Source of the DNA: Bin87 sp965220265
GTDB lineage: Bacteria; Chloroflexota; Dehalococcoidia; Lucifugimonadales; UBA3495
Direction of reading: 5' to 3'
Assembly: GCA_965220265.1 (NCBI GenBank)
Contig: CBDCPM010000004.1
Span: 3,906,001 to 3,970,000 of the forward strand
Length of the DNA stretch: 64,000 nt
The notes beneath the pieces were generated by a model. That model was given only the letters and a program-made list of their open reading frames with translations, had not been told where the DNA came from and made no database searches. Below, piece by piece: positions 25,620 to 34,364 of the stretch (position 1 is its first letter; every line of letters begins with the position of its first letter). Both the position numbers and the translations under genes were made by a program.

Positions 25620-25654
25620 AATTTCATTGCCATTTGTTCCGTAAATCACAATCA

Positions 25655-25683
25655 AGGCTACCCGCATTCGGTAACCGTGTCAA
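25655..25683 (-). promoter_or_regulatory. Sigma70-type promoter of the methionine synthase genes
   Basis: On the minus strand TTGACA (25683-25678) is followed after exactly 17 bp by TAGCCT (25660-25655). It places the transcript start near 25648, about 30 bases upstream of the ATG at 25619. A 7-bp hairpin (AACCTCG/CGAGGTT, 25693-25710) sits just upstream. Confidence 0.6.
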
Positions 25684-25744
25684 ACTGGAATGAACCTCGC
25701 ATCCGAGGTTTCACACCGCAAAATCGACCAGGAGACGTTCCCAA

Positions 25745-26901
25745 ATGACCCCTTATGCCATCGTTTCGCAGGCTCCTGAAACCGCCCGATTGTTGGCGTC
25801 TTCCACTACTGGCGCGCCCACCAACGAGGCCCTGGCCAACCGTGCCCGCGGCGTGCTCCTGGGCCTCGCCGTCGGCAACTTGCTGGGCCTTCCCGTGGAG
25901 TAACTGTTCAGACTTGAGGGGATCCGCAGCGGTTTTTGCCTGTTCCGTGAGGTCACTCCAGCACAAATTGTCCGTCGCAGACCGCCTGCGGCCCCTCAAA
26001 CGTGAACAGTTACCCCGTGGAAAGCAGTTGGCACCACCAAATTGCGTCCTGGTACCCTGACGGGCTCACGGAGATCGACCCGCGGGAAGCCGGCCGGCCC
26101 ATGGATGACGACTTGGCCCAGGTGGTCGACTTGGGCGAAGCTCTGCTGGCCGGCGGCGACGTCGCCCGCGACTTCGCCGACCGGCTGGTGGTCTGGGCCC
26201 GCGACAACGGACGCGGCATCGGCATTACCACCAGCGAGGTAATCCGCGAGTTGGAATCCGGCAAGCTACTGCCCGAACCGGCCCGCGTCGTTTACGAGTG
26301 CAGAAACCGCATCGCACCCAACGGCGGCGTGATGCGTTGCGCCCCGGTGGCAATCGCCCGCCGCAGCGATCCGGAACTGCTCGTCGCCGATTCCGCCATG
26401 ACGTGTGCTGTAACCCACTACGCTGCGACCTGCCAGTGGTCTTGCATCTTCGTCAACGCCATCATCGCCGCTCTGATCAATAGCGCGGAGCCCGATTTGC
26501 CCGGCCTGTTGGCTGCGGCCCGCGCTGACGGTTGCCCCGACCTGGCCATCCAAGCCAACTCCGATGGTATTCCTGCCGACACGCTGGACGCGCTCGACCA
26601 CCGGCATCAGCCGCCTCCGGACATGGATTGGCTGATGCGCGACCACCGGCTCATCGGGCACACCCTGCTTGCCACCCAGTTCGGGCTCTGGGCCGCCGCC
26701 ACACCCCTCGACTTCGAGGACGCGCTGGTTGCGTCCGTTGCCGCCGGTGGCGACACCGATACCAACGCAGCCGTCGCCGGCGCGGTCCTGGGAGCGCGCT
26801 TCGGCGCATCGAGCATCCCGGAACGCTGGCTCGCCTGCACTCCCCAGCGCCAACGCATCGAGGACCTGGCCGACGACCTGCTGGCTACGTCAGAACGTTA
26901 G
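25745..26901 (+). pseudogene. ADP-ribosylglycohydrolase (DraG family) interrupted by a miniature transposon
   Basis: The 5' part (25745-25903) encodes MTPYAIVSQAP...GLAVGNLLGLPVE and then meets TAA inside the insert. Deleting 25900-26021 (the 114-bp insert plus one 8-bp target copy) restores one frame of 344 residues: GVLLGLAVGNLLGLPVE joined to SSWHHQIASWYP. The restored protein has DraG-family hallmarks, including the N-terminal GLAxGxxxGxPxE helix, MDDDLAQ (metal-binding acidic pair) and GDTDTNAAVAGAVLGARFG near the C-terminus. The family removes ADP-ribose from proteins or small molecules. The usual GD in the first motif reads GN. A downstream ATG at 26002, inside the insert, could still express a 299-residue C-terminal part lacking the first helix. 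AGGAG precedes the original start. Confidence 0.88.
25900..26013. mobile_element. 114-bp MITE, IS66-type ends, 8-bp target duplication
   Basis: The element has 22-bp terminal inverted repeats (25900-25921 and 25992-26013; 19 of 22 match) beginning GTAACTGTTCA. It is flanked by direct repeats of CCCGTGGA at 25892-25899 and 26014-26021. GTAA ends with 8-bp duplications are the hallmark of the IS66 family as I know it, so this is most likely a non-autonomous IS66 derivative. It encodes no transposase. It introduces an in-frame TAA and a net 122-bp shift in the host gene. Confidence 0.9.
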
Positions 26902-27134
26902 CCAACGGGTGCGGTTGCGTAAAGCGCCTGCTCAATTTCTTCGGTTAACTCGATGGGAATGAAGCAGTCGGGCGGGTAGAGATAATCTTCGTCCGACTCG
27001 TCAATAACGCGAAGCCAGCCGACCGTTGCTGCGCGCTCATCGGCGAGCACGCGGTAGATTTTACGGACCACCAGATCCTCCGGCCAGTCACCGCTGTCTA
27101 TACAGACAACGAATTTTGAGCCCATATCCATCAC
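26898..27134 (-). CDS. Small acidic protein of unknown function
   Basis: This is a 78-residue product with no signal peptide or membrane segment: MGSKFVVCIDSGDWPEDLVV, then YRVLADERAATVGWLRVIDESDEDYLYPPDCFIPIEL. The pattern of short strands and a PPxxFxPI ending resembles small conserved hypothetical proteins often found near repeat-rich or accessory DNA. Its start overlaps the stop of the upstream gene at 27131 by 4 bp, so the two are co-translated. Its 3' end overlaps the interrupted DraG-like gene by 4 bp. No function can be assigned. Confidence 0.6.
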   Translation of the reverse strand: MMDMGSKFVVCIDSGDWPEDLVVRKIYRVLADERAATVGWLRVIDESDEDYLYPPDCFIPIELTEEIEQALYATAPVG

Positions 27135-27367
27135 CCGAGTAATCGCTTGATTTTGATACGGCGCCTGCCGATGCCATGCGCTTCGTACCAGTGCACCTCG
27201 GCGTCGTGCATTGTACCATCGCTCAGGCGCACTGTTGCGGTCCCTTTTCTCTTGCGCCAGTTGCCGTGGCCGTAGCGGCGGCGCAAATCCCAGATCACAC
27301 GGATGGAGTTGCCAACTGCGATGGTTTCAATGTCCGTTATTGGGCCGATTATTTCAAAACGAGGCAT
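27131..27367 (-). CDS. Small basic protein of unknown function
   Basis: This is a 78-residue basic protein: PRFEIIGPITDIETIAVGNS, then RRRYGHGNWRKRKGTATVRLSDGTMHDAEVHWYEAHGIGRRRIKIKRLL. Similar short proteins are widespread hypothetical genes, to my recollection, but without known function. The start is ATG 27367; a longer reading frame of 41 extra residues has poor composition and is not used. It is paired by a 4-bp overlap with the acidic protein at 26898-27134, an arrangement of a basic then an acidic small protein that resembles toxin-antitoxin or nucleic-acid-binding pairs, though nothing proves this. Confidence 0.6.
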   Translation of the reverse strand: MPRFEIIGPITDIETIAVGNSIRVIWDLRRRYGHGNWRKRKGTATVRLSDGTMHDAEVHWYEAHGIGRRRIKIKRLLG

Positions 27368-27440
27368 TTCGGGCGCCTGAGGATTTGAAGCTGCACGCCT
27401 GTCGCTATAACAGGCGCACCCTATGGTCGTAAGGCACTCC

Positions 27441-30050
27441 CTAACCGAAATACAGCCCCAGCTCGTCCCGGTTGCGGTCCAGCCAGGCAATGTTCAGCGA
27501 GATGCGCTCCAACGCCTGCCGGATCGTCCGCTCGGCTGCCGGCGTAGGGTGAGACTCGAAGAATGCCTCCACGTCGTTCCGCTGTTCGTTCGTGGTGAAC
27601 GCGTTGGTGATGGCCACCAGCCGCATCAGTCCAAAGCCGCCGCCTCCGTACCGGCGGTCGAACTCCTCCCACTGCTCCTTCAGGAAGTCCCAGGCCAGGC
27701 TTCGTCCCTTGTTGTTGGCTGCCACGGCGGAGACCACGAATATCGTGTCCTGCAACCGCACGTCGTCGGTGAGCGACCGGTCGAGGGTCTCCCGCAGCAA
27801 GTCCGGCTGTTGGAACCGCGCCATCGAAATCAGGAACCGGATCTTTTCCTCGTGCAACTCGGCTGCACGCTCCAGGTCCCACATTCGATCATAGACGGAG
27901 CGATCGCCGGCCTGCGCCACCAGGCTGAATACCACGCCGCGCAGGTCGGGCCGCACATTGGCGGGGTCGGTTTGGTAGGCCTCAAACAGTTCCTGGGCCT
28001 GCCCGATGGTGTCAGGGTCTCCGTACACGCCGGCCTGGCTGAGCACCGTTGACCGCGTCAGCGAGTCCAGGTGTCCCTCGCCGGGCCGTGCCTCCCAGCC
28101 CGACCGTTGCGCCGCCGGACCAAACAGTCGCCGCCCGAAGGCATGGTAGGAGCCGAGGTACGACTCATCGGCGATCAGGCTTTCGATCTCTCTCAAGTTG
28201 GTCGCCAGGTCGCTCCACACCGAAGCGTCCGTCTCATCCTGGTACGATTCCGCCAACGCGAGGAACCGCGTGACCGGCAGCAGCCCGGCTCGGGATAGCG
28301 CGAAAGCGTCGTTCTGGATCCCCAGTCGGTCCGTCGCCGGTAACGTCCTGCTGGCCACCACCGCTGCCAGACTTTCCCGGTCCGCGTCGGTGTAGTTCAC
28401 CCGGTAAAAACCGGTCTGGTCGGGGTTGACCTTGAACCATTCGGCCTGCCCCGGAGCCGCCACCTGTACCGTATCCGTGGCCCCGCTCACCAGGTGGGCC
28501 GTTACGGGACCTCCGGAGGCCGCCACCGTCAACGGCACCGGCCACACCTGTTCCTCGTCGTCTCCGGTGTCTTCACCCAGTACTGAGTCGAAGACGAACC
28601 GCTCCTGCCGGACCTCCAGGTTCAACCCGCTGTCGTTGGCGGTCGCCGCCACATCCAGCACCGGGTATCCCGTTTGACTGGTCCAGCTGCCCATGATGGA
28701 GTTGACCGGCTGCCCGGAGGATTCCTCCAGCGCGGTCCACAGATCCGTCGTGCGCGCGTTCTGGTAGGAGTGGCGCGTCAGGTAGGTGTTCAGCCCGATC
28801 CGAAACACGTTGGGCGTCAGGAAGTGCTCCAGCATCCTCAACACCGACCCGCCCTTGCTGTAACTGATGGCGTCGAACAGCTGGCTCACTTCGGCCGGGT
28901 TGGCGACTTCCTGTTCAATCGGGTGGGAATTCTTCAGGCCGTCCAGGTTGAACGCCCGGTTGGTGTCCATGTTCACGAACTGCGTCCACATCGACCATTC
29001 GGGGAACAGCCAGTCGACCGCCTTGGTGCCCACCCAGGTCGCGAAACTCTCGTTGAGCCAGAGATCGTCCCACCATTCCATGGTTACCAGGTCGCCGAAC
29101 CACATGTGCGCCATCTCGTGGGCCACGACCTCGGCCACCCTCTGCCGCGTGCCCGCCGATGAGTTCTCCGGATCCACCAGCAGCGCGGTTTCCCGATACG
29201 TGATGCACCCCCAGTTCTCCATCGCTCCGGCAGCAAAGTCCGGGATCGCCAGGTGGTCCAACTTGGGCAACGGGTAAGGGATGCCGAAGTAATCATTGAA
29301 GAAAGAGAGCATCTTGACCGAAGTGTCCAGCGCGAACTGTCCCTGCTCTTCCTTGCCCCTGGTCATCCACACCCCGATGACCGTCCCGTCGGCCGCTTCT
29401 TTTTCGATGTGCGTCAGGTCGCCAATCACGAAGGCCAGGAGGTACGTCGACATCACTGGGGTCTTGTCGTACAGTAGGGTTTTCCGGCCGTTTTCGCCGC
29501 GAGTCTCCTCGATGATCGGGGTGTTGGAAACGGCCTCCATTTCCTCCGGCACGTTCAGCGTGACCTGGAACGTCGCCTTTGCCGCCGGCTCGTCCCAGCA
29601 AGGCAGGGCCCGCCGTGCGTCCGTAGCCTCAAACTGGGTGGTCCCCAGGTAAGCCGTTTCGCCTTCGGGGTTCACGTACTGGCTACGGTAAAAGCCGCGC
29701 AACTTGTCGTTGAGCTCTCCGGTAAACGACATCCGCAGGTGCTGGTTGCCCACCAGTCCATCTGCCGGCGTCCCTGGAATGCTGATGGTCGCGGTTTCCG
29801 CGTCGGCATCGTAGGCGATGTCGCTGGCCGAATGTTCGTGTTCGCCATGGCTATCCGTCCAGCTGACGGTCGCCGAGTGTATCTCGATTTCAGTGCAGTT
29901 GAGCATGATCTCGGTGGTGCCGGGTTCCATGCTCACCGTCACGTCCACCTCACCGGCAAAGGTGAAATCGTCGAAATTCGGTGTCAAAGTCAGGTCATAG
30001 TGGACTGGACGAACGTTGTCGGGAAGTACAACAGCTTCGGCGGACGGCAT
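27441..30050 (-). CDS. M1 family zinc aminopeptidase
   Basis: This 869-residue cytoplasmic metallopeptidase removes N-terminal residues from peptides. It has the N-terminal beta domain (VRPVHYDLTLTPNFDDFTFAGEV), the substrate-anchoring GAMENWG motif and the zinc site HEMAHMWFGDLVTMEWWDDLWLNE (HExxH-18-E), followed by the ERAP1-type C-terminal helical domain. GGAGG sits 8 bases before ATG 30050, which decides the start against an in-frame extension of 39 residues. No signal peptide is visible. It is transcribed alone and divergently from the antiporter gene. Identity as aminopeptidase N-like is firm; residue preference is unknown. Confidence 0.95.
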   Translation of the reverse strand: MPSAEAVVLPDNVRPVHYDLTLTPNFDDFTFAGEVDVTVSMEPGTTEIMLNCTEIEIHSATVSWTDSHGEHEHSASDIAYDADAETATISIPGTPADGLVGNQHLRMSFTGELNDKLRGFYRSQYVNPEGETAYLGTTQFEATDARRALPCWDEPAAKATFQVTLNVPEEMEAVSNTPIIEETRGENGRKTLLYDKTPVMSTYLLAFVIGDLTHIEKEAADGTVIGVWMTRGKEEQGQFALDTSVKMLSFFNDYFGIPYPLPKLDHLAIPDFAAGAMENWGCITYRETALLVDPENSSAGTRQRVAEVVAHEMAHMWFGDLVTMEWWDDLWLNESFATWVGTKAVDWLFPEWSMWTQFVNMDTNRAFNLDGLKNSHPIEQEVANPAEVSQLFDAISYSKGGSVLRMLEHFLTPNVFRIGLNTYLTRHSYQNARTTDLWTALEESSGQPVNSIMGSWTSQTGYPVLDVAATANDSGLNLEVRQERFVFDSVLGEDTGDDEEQVWPVPLTVAASGGPVTAHLVSGATDTVQVAAPGQAEWFKVNPDQTGFYRVNYTDADRESLAAVVASRTLPATDRLGIQNDAFALSRAGLLPVTRFLALAESYQDETDASVWSDLATNLREIESLIADESYLGSYHAFGRRLFGPAAQRSGWEARPGEGHLDSLTRSTVLSQAGVYGDPDTIGQAQELFEAYQTDPANVRPDLRGVVFSLVAQAGDRSVYDRMWDLERAAELHEEKIRFLISMARFQQPDLLRETLDRSLTDDVRLQDTIFVVSAVAANNKGRSLAWDFLKEQWEEFDRRYGGGGFGLMRLVAITNAFTTNEQRNDVEAFFESHPTPAAERTIRQALERISLNIAWLDRNRDELGLYFG

Positions 30051-30251
30051 CGAATTTCCTCCGTGGTTTGCGTTCAAAAGGGGTCGCGCCAAGTTTATCA
30101 CAGGGCATTGAACCGCTTGTACGACTCGCCGAATTGCGAAATAATTGGCCGCGCCAAGACGCAACATCTGATCTCATTTTTCTCACCATACAAACACTAT
30201 TTTCTGGACAGGCTTCGAGTTTCTTCCAACCCGCTCTCGGAGACATCCAAT

Positions 30252-31958
30252 ATGCTTGTGGAACATTTGCCGTTTCTGGACATTACGGAATTGTTCAGTG
30301 TGGCCGGCCACTCCATCGAGCTCCGTCAATCATTGCTGGCCCTCGGCGCGCTGATAATTGTCGCCAAATTGGCCGAGGGCATCTTCCGGCGCCTGCGCCT
30401 GAACGCAATCGTCGCCTACGCCGCGGCCGGCATCCTCCTCGGCCCCGTTATGGAGTTGACCGGATTTTGGTCGGTGGACTCCACACTGCACGTTGAGCTT
30501 CTCCTGACCCTCGGCGTGTTCATATTTTTCTTCCTGATCGGTCTGGATGAGATCGACATGTCCAGTTTCATGGCGAGCCTGCGGGGCCACTATTTCCTCG
30601 CCGCCGTGCTCTCTGTGGCCCTGTCTCTCGGTATCTCCATGCTGGTGACCACCGACCTTGTTTTCGATTTCGGCCTGCGGCTCGCCTTCACCGAGGCCCT
30701 GGCGGTTGCTGGCGTCCTCTCGATGACCAGTCTGGGCATCGTGGTCAAGGTGTTGGTTGAAGATGGCCGGCTCAAGGAACCGGTGGGTTTGCAGATTTTC
30801 ACCGTTGTGGTGATCGCTGAGCTGATCACCCTGCTGTTGATCGGTTTCAGCATCGGCGAGCACGCCCACGAGGTTTCCCCGGTTGGCATCCTGATCCTGT
30901 TCGGCAAGGTTGCCGGCTTCGCTGTGGTGTCGTGGATTCTTTCCTCCCGTGTCCTGCCCCCATTGGTTGCACTGCTGCAACGGGTAATCCAGGTCCCGCA
31001 ACTATCCCTCGGCCTCCTTCTGGGCTTCCTGTTCCTGATCGTCTGGGGCGCCGAGCTCATGGGCCTGCACGGCTCGCGGGGGGCGCTGTTGTTCGGAGCC
31101 TCCCTTTCCGGTCTGCCGTACCAGGTCCGGCGAGAGATCACGCCGGGTCTGCGGAGCGTCGCCGAGGGGTTGTTCGTCCCCCTGTTCTTCGCGTCCGCGG
31201 GGTTGCAGTTCAGCTTCTCGTTTGTCACCTTGCCGGTCTGGACGATGGCGGCGTTGGCGGTCATCCCGTTGCTCGGCAACTTCGTTGGCGCGTTTATCGG
31301 AGCCTACGTATCCCGCCTCACCGTGCCCTACGCCGTCGCATCGGGCCTGATGGCAAAGGGCGTTGCCGAAATCGCCCTGCTCCTGGTGCTCTGGGACTCG
31401 GGCGTCATTGACGAGGTGGTGTTCTCCTTCCTGGTCCTGGTGATGTTCTGCTACATCCTGTTCATGCCGCCAGTCATCAGTTTTGCCGTCAGCCGTGCCA
31501 GCCGTCGGCAGGACCTGCCCGAAGAACTCACTGATATCCCCCATGGCGTGGTCCATTTCGCCCTGGACAACATCACGGTTGACGACATCCTCGATCGCAG
31601 TCGCCGACACCCCGATCCTTACGTCACGGTCCGCGACTTCACCGACCGATGGACGATGCCAAACCAGCACGACTACGTCGTCGTCGAGAAGGGGGCTCTG
31701 GTCGGCATCGTTTCGTTGTCCACTTTCAGGTATCTGCCCAAGGGTTTTTGGGCCAGGACTTCGCTGAAGGACATCGTGCGCCGGCAAATGCCGTTGGCCT
31801 GGCCCGACGAACACGTAGAAGACGTCCTCCAGAGAATGACCGAGACCTCCCTCTCGATAATTCCCGTGGTGGAGCGTGAATCCGAAAAATTTATCGGCGC
31901 CGTGACCCGGGAAGACATCGTGGAACTGATGATGACCGAGTTCCATGGCGAACACTAG
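30252..31958 (+). CDS. Cation:proton antiporter (CPA2 type) with C-terminal CBS pair
   Basis: This 568-residue membrane protein has a Na+/H+-exchanger domain of about 12 helices (residues ~20-415), including AYAAAGILLGPVMELTGF and LTLGVFIFFFLIGLDEI. A cytoplasmic region (about 440-565) then carries two CBS motifs (VDDILDRSRRHPDPYVTVRD and IVRRQMPLAWPDEHVEDVLQRM). CBS domains probably sense adenine nucleotides. No TrkA-N domain is present. The start at 30252 has GGAG ten bases upstream. The stop codon is formed by target TA plus the first G of an IS5-family element. Removing the element restores TAA at the same codon, so the protein is unaffected. Confidence 0.88.
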   Translation: MLVEHLPFLDITELFSVAGHSIELRQSLLALGALIIVAKLAEGIFRRLRLNAIVAYAAAGILLGPVMELTGFWSVDSTLHVELLLTLGVFIFFFLIGLDEIDMSSFMASLRGHYFLAAVLSVALSLGISMLVTTDLVFDFGLRLAFTEALAVAGVLSMTSLGIVVKVLVEDGRLKEPVGLQIFTVVVIAELITLLLIGFSIGEHAHEVSPVGILILFGKVAGFAVVSWILSSRVLPPLVALLQRVIQVPQLSLGLLLGFLFLIVWGAELMGLHGSRGALLFGASLSGLPYQVRREITPGLRSVAEGLFVPLFFASAGLQFSFSFVTLPVWTMAALAVIPLLGNFVGAFIGAYVSRLTVPYAVASGLMAKGVAEIALLLVLWDSGVIDEVVFSFLVLVMFCYILFMPPVISFAVSRASRRQDLPEELTDIPHGVVHFALDNITVDDILDRSRRHPDPYVTVRDFTDRWTMPNQHDYVVVEKGALVGIVSLSTFRYLPKGFWARTSLKDIVRRQMPLAWPDEHVEDVLQRMTETSLSIIPVVERESEKFIGAVTREDIVELMMTEFHGEH

Positions 31959-32801
31959 GGGGTGTCGTCAAAACAGTGAGAGGGTGGTAAATTGCCGGTA
32001 ACAGGGAGAGTGTGGAAGGTGGTGAGTATGACGGCAGCGCACCGGCGCCACGATATGACAGACGGTGTTTGGGAGCGGCTGAGGCTGTACCTGCCCGGGG
32101 GAGCAGGCAAGAGAGGTCGGCCGGCCCATGACAACCGGCGGTTTATCGACGCCGTTTGCTGGGTTCTGCGCACCGGCGCTCCCTGGCGCGATTTGCCCCC
32201 GGACTACGGAGACTGGAAGAACACCCACCGCCGCTTCTGCCGCTGGCGGGACCGAGGTGTGTGGGCCGGACTGTTGGAGGAAGTGATGGATGACCCTGAT
32301 TTCGAATGGCTGATGATAGACGCCAGCTACATCAAGGCCCATCCCCACAGTGCCGGCGCTCGGGGCGGAAATCAGGCTATTGCCCGCACCAAAGGGGGCT
32401 GAACAGCAAGTTGCACCTGGCGGTGGACTCCCACGGAATGCCGGTAAGGCTGGCGGTTACTGGAGGCACGGTGGCCGACTGCTCTTTGGCGTTGCCCCTG
32501 ATCGAGGGTATAGAGGCGGAGTGTCTGCTGGCGGACAAAGCCTATGACACCAATGAGATCATAGCCACCGCTCGGGCATCGGGAATGAACCCAGTGATAC
32601 CGCCCAAAAGCAACCGGAGAGAAAAGCGGGACTACGACCAGGCACTGTACAAGTTGCGGCACTTGGTGGAGAACGGATTCTTGGACTTCAAGCAGTGGCG
32701 CGGAGTGGCGACCCGTTATGCCAAGAGAGCGGCGTCATACCTGGCCATTTGCCAACTCCGGGCAGTGATGATCTGGAGCAAACTCTTTTGACGACACCCC
32801 C
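31958..32801 (+). mobile_element. IS5-family insertion sequence (844 bp), TA target duplication
   Basis: Perfect 16-bp terminal inverted repeats (GGGGGTGTCGTCAAAA at 31958-31973 and its complement at 32786-32801) extend imperfectly for a few more bases. They are flanked by TA at 31956-31957 and 32802-32803. The size, two-frame transposase and TA duplication fit the IS427-like branch of IS5. The left TA belongs to the antiporter stop codon. The right end lies 95 bp before leuC. Confidence 0.93.
32028..32791 (+). CDS. IS5-family DDE transposase, two frames joined by -1 shift
   Basis: The first frame (32028-32402, GTAATG-free ATG start after AGGTGG) encodes the N-terminal region RHDMTDGVWERLRLYLPG and LRTGAPWRDLPPDYG, plus the first catalytic aspartate (LMIDASYIKAH). 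The second frame (to 32791) carries NSKLHLAVDSHG, the second aspartate (LADKAYDTN) and the glutamate (KLRHLVENGF). A -1 slip at AAAGGGGGC (32391-32399) joins RTKGG to LNSKL and gives a continuous 254-residue transposase, matching the family sequence across the joint. This is probably programmed frameshifting, as known in this IS group, although an inactivating single-base change cannot be excluded. Confidence 0.88.
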
Positions 32802-32822
32802 TAAGGTACCGGCCTCCCACGA

Positions 32823-32831
32823 TGCTATAAT
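32823..32831 (+). promoter_or_regulatory. Extended -10 promoter of leuC
   Basis: TGcTATAAT, 65 bp upstream of the TTG start of leuC. No good -35 is seen; the sequence at the -35 position is close to the right end of the IS, so the insertion may have altered upstream promoter context. Confidence 0.55.
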
Positions 32832-32896
32832 TCCGGGCGGTATCGTGATCGCTGCCGGCCGGCTTTCAAGCTATGCCGGACCGAGGAGGAACTGAA

Positions 32897-34300
32897 TTGG
32901 CCGCCCGCACTATGTTCGAAAAAATCTGGGATGCCCACGTCGTTCACGAAGAACCGGGCCAGCCCTCTCTCATTTACGTCGACTTGCACCTGGTGCACGA
33001 AGTCACCTCCCCGCAGGCCTTCGACGGTCTTCGCATGGCCGGCCGCCAGGTTCGCCGACCGGACCTCACCATCGCCACCGCCGACCACAACACCCCCACC
33101 TGGGAACTCACCCGGCCCATCGAAGACCAGATTTCCAAGGCGCAATTGGACGCGTTGGATCGTAATGCGGCCGAGTTCGCGCTGCCCTTTTATTACGACC
33201 GCTTCAGCGAGAACCAGGGTATCGTCCACGTCATCGGACCCGACCTTGGCTACACCCTCCCCGGCAAGACCGTCGTGTGCGGCGATAGCCACACCTCCAC
33301 CCACGGCGCGCTGGGCTGCTTCGCCGTCGGCATCGGCACTTCCGAGGTCGAGCACGTCCTTGCCACCCAGACCCTGCGCCAGTTCAAGCCCCGCACCATG
33401 GAGATACGCATTGACGGCGAACTGCCCAACGGCGTATCCGCCAAGGACGTGATCCTGGGCATCATCGGCCAGATTGGCGTCAACGGCGGCACCGGCCACG
33501 TCATCGAGTACACCGGCGAAGCTATCCGCGGCCTGTCCATGGACGGCCGCATGACTGTGTGCAACATGAGCATCGAAGGCGGCGCCCGCGCCGGCATGAT
33601 CGCCCCCGACGACACCACCTTCGACTACGTTCGCACCCGCCCCTACGCTCCCAAGGGCGCCGAGCTTGAAGCCAAGATCGAAGAATGGCGGAGCCTGGCC
33701 ACCGACTCCGGCGCCGCCTATGACCGCACCGTGGTGATCAACGCCAGCGACTTGGCTCCCTTCGTTACCTGGGGCACCAAGCCCGACATGGTCGCGCAAA
33801 TTACCGACCGGGTGCCGGATCCGGCGTCCTTCGAGACCACCGCCGAGCGCGAGGCCGCCGAGCGCGCCCTGGAGTACATGGGCCTCGAACCCAACCAGCG
33901 CATCGAGGACATCAGGATCGACCGCGTGTTCCTCGGCGCCTGCACCAACGCCCGTATTGACGACCTTCGCGCCGCCGCCAACGTCATCCGCGGCCGCCAG
34001 GTCAACTCCGACGTGTACGCCATGGTCGTCCCCGGTTCCGCCCGCGTCAAGGCCGAAGCCGAAGCCGAGGGCCTCGACCAGGTCTTCAGGGACGCCGGGT
34101 TCGACTGGCGGGTTGCCGGCTGCTCCATGTGCCTGGGCATGAACCCCGACATCCTGGACCCCGGCCAGCGCTGCGCCTCCACGTCCAACCGCAATTTCGA
34201 GGGACGTCAGGGCAACGGCGGCCGCACCCACCTGGTCAGCCCCGAGATGGCCGCCGCCGCCGCCATCGCCGGCCACTTCGTCGACGTGCGCGACTTCTAA
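32897..34300 (+). CDS. leuC: 3-isopropylmalate dehydratase large subunit
   Basis: This is the large subunit of isopropylmalate isomerase (leucine synthesis), a 467-residue aconitase-fold protein. It has VYGDSHTSTHGALG-type residues (VVCGDSHTSTHGALGCFAVG). The 4Fe-4S ligands are in VFLGACTNARIDDLRAA and CSMCLGMNPD. The N-terminus TMFEKIWDAHVV is typical. I use the TTG at 32897, because AGGAGG lies exactly 7 bp upstream while the next ATG (32912) has none. leuD follows 64 bp downstream. A homoaconitase or other isomerase role is possible, but the adjacent leuD with its length supports LeuCD. leuA and leuB are not in the window. Confidence 0.93.
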   Translation: MAARTMFEKIWDAHVVHEEPGQPSLIYVDLHLVHEVTSPQAFDGLRMAGRQVRRPDLTIATADHNTPTWELTRPIEDQISKAQLDALDRNAAEFALPFYYDRFSENQGIVHVIGPDLGYTLPGKTVVCGDSHTSTHGALGCFAVGIGTSEVEHVLATQTLRQFKPRTMEIRIDGELPNGVSAKDVILGIIGQIGVNGGTGHVIEYTGEAIRGLSMDGRMTVCNMSIEGGARAGMIAPDDTTFDYVRTRPYAPKGAELEAKIEEWRSLATDSGAAYDRTVVINASDLAPFVTWGTKPDMVAQITDRVPDPASFETTAEREAAERALEYMGLEPNQRIEDIRIDRVFLGACTNARIDDLRAAANVIRGRQVNSDVYAMVVPGSARVKAEAEAEGLDQVFRDAGFDWRVAGCSMCLGMNPDILDPGQRCASTSNRNFEGRQGNGGRTHLVSPEMAAAAAIAGHFVDVRDF

Positions 34301-34364
34301 ACCACCCCGTCATTGCGAGCGCAGCGCGGCATTCCCGTTGCGCTCAAAACCTGAGGAAGAAACT

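Noticed and set aside
25620..25744. Cobalamin or SAM riboswitch before metH
   Set aside because: No B12-box or SAM consensus elements are visible; only a promoter and a 7-bp hairpin are present.
29739..30251. In-frame 171-residue upstream extension of the antiporter
   Set aside because: It is antisense to the M1 aminopeptidase N-terminus; hydrophobic family sequence begins at ATG 30252.
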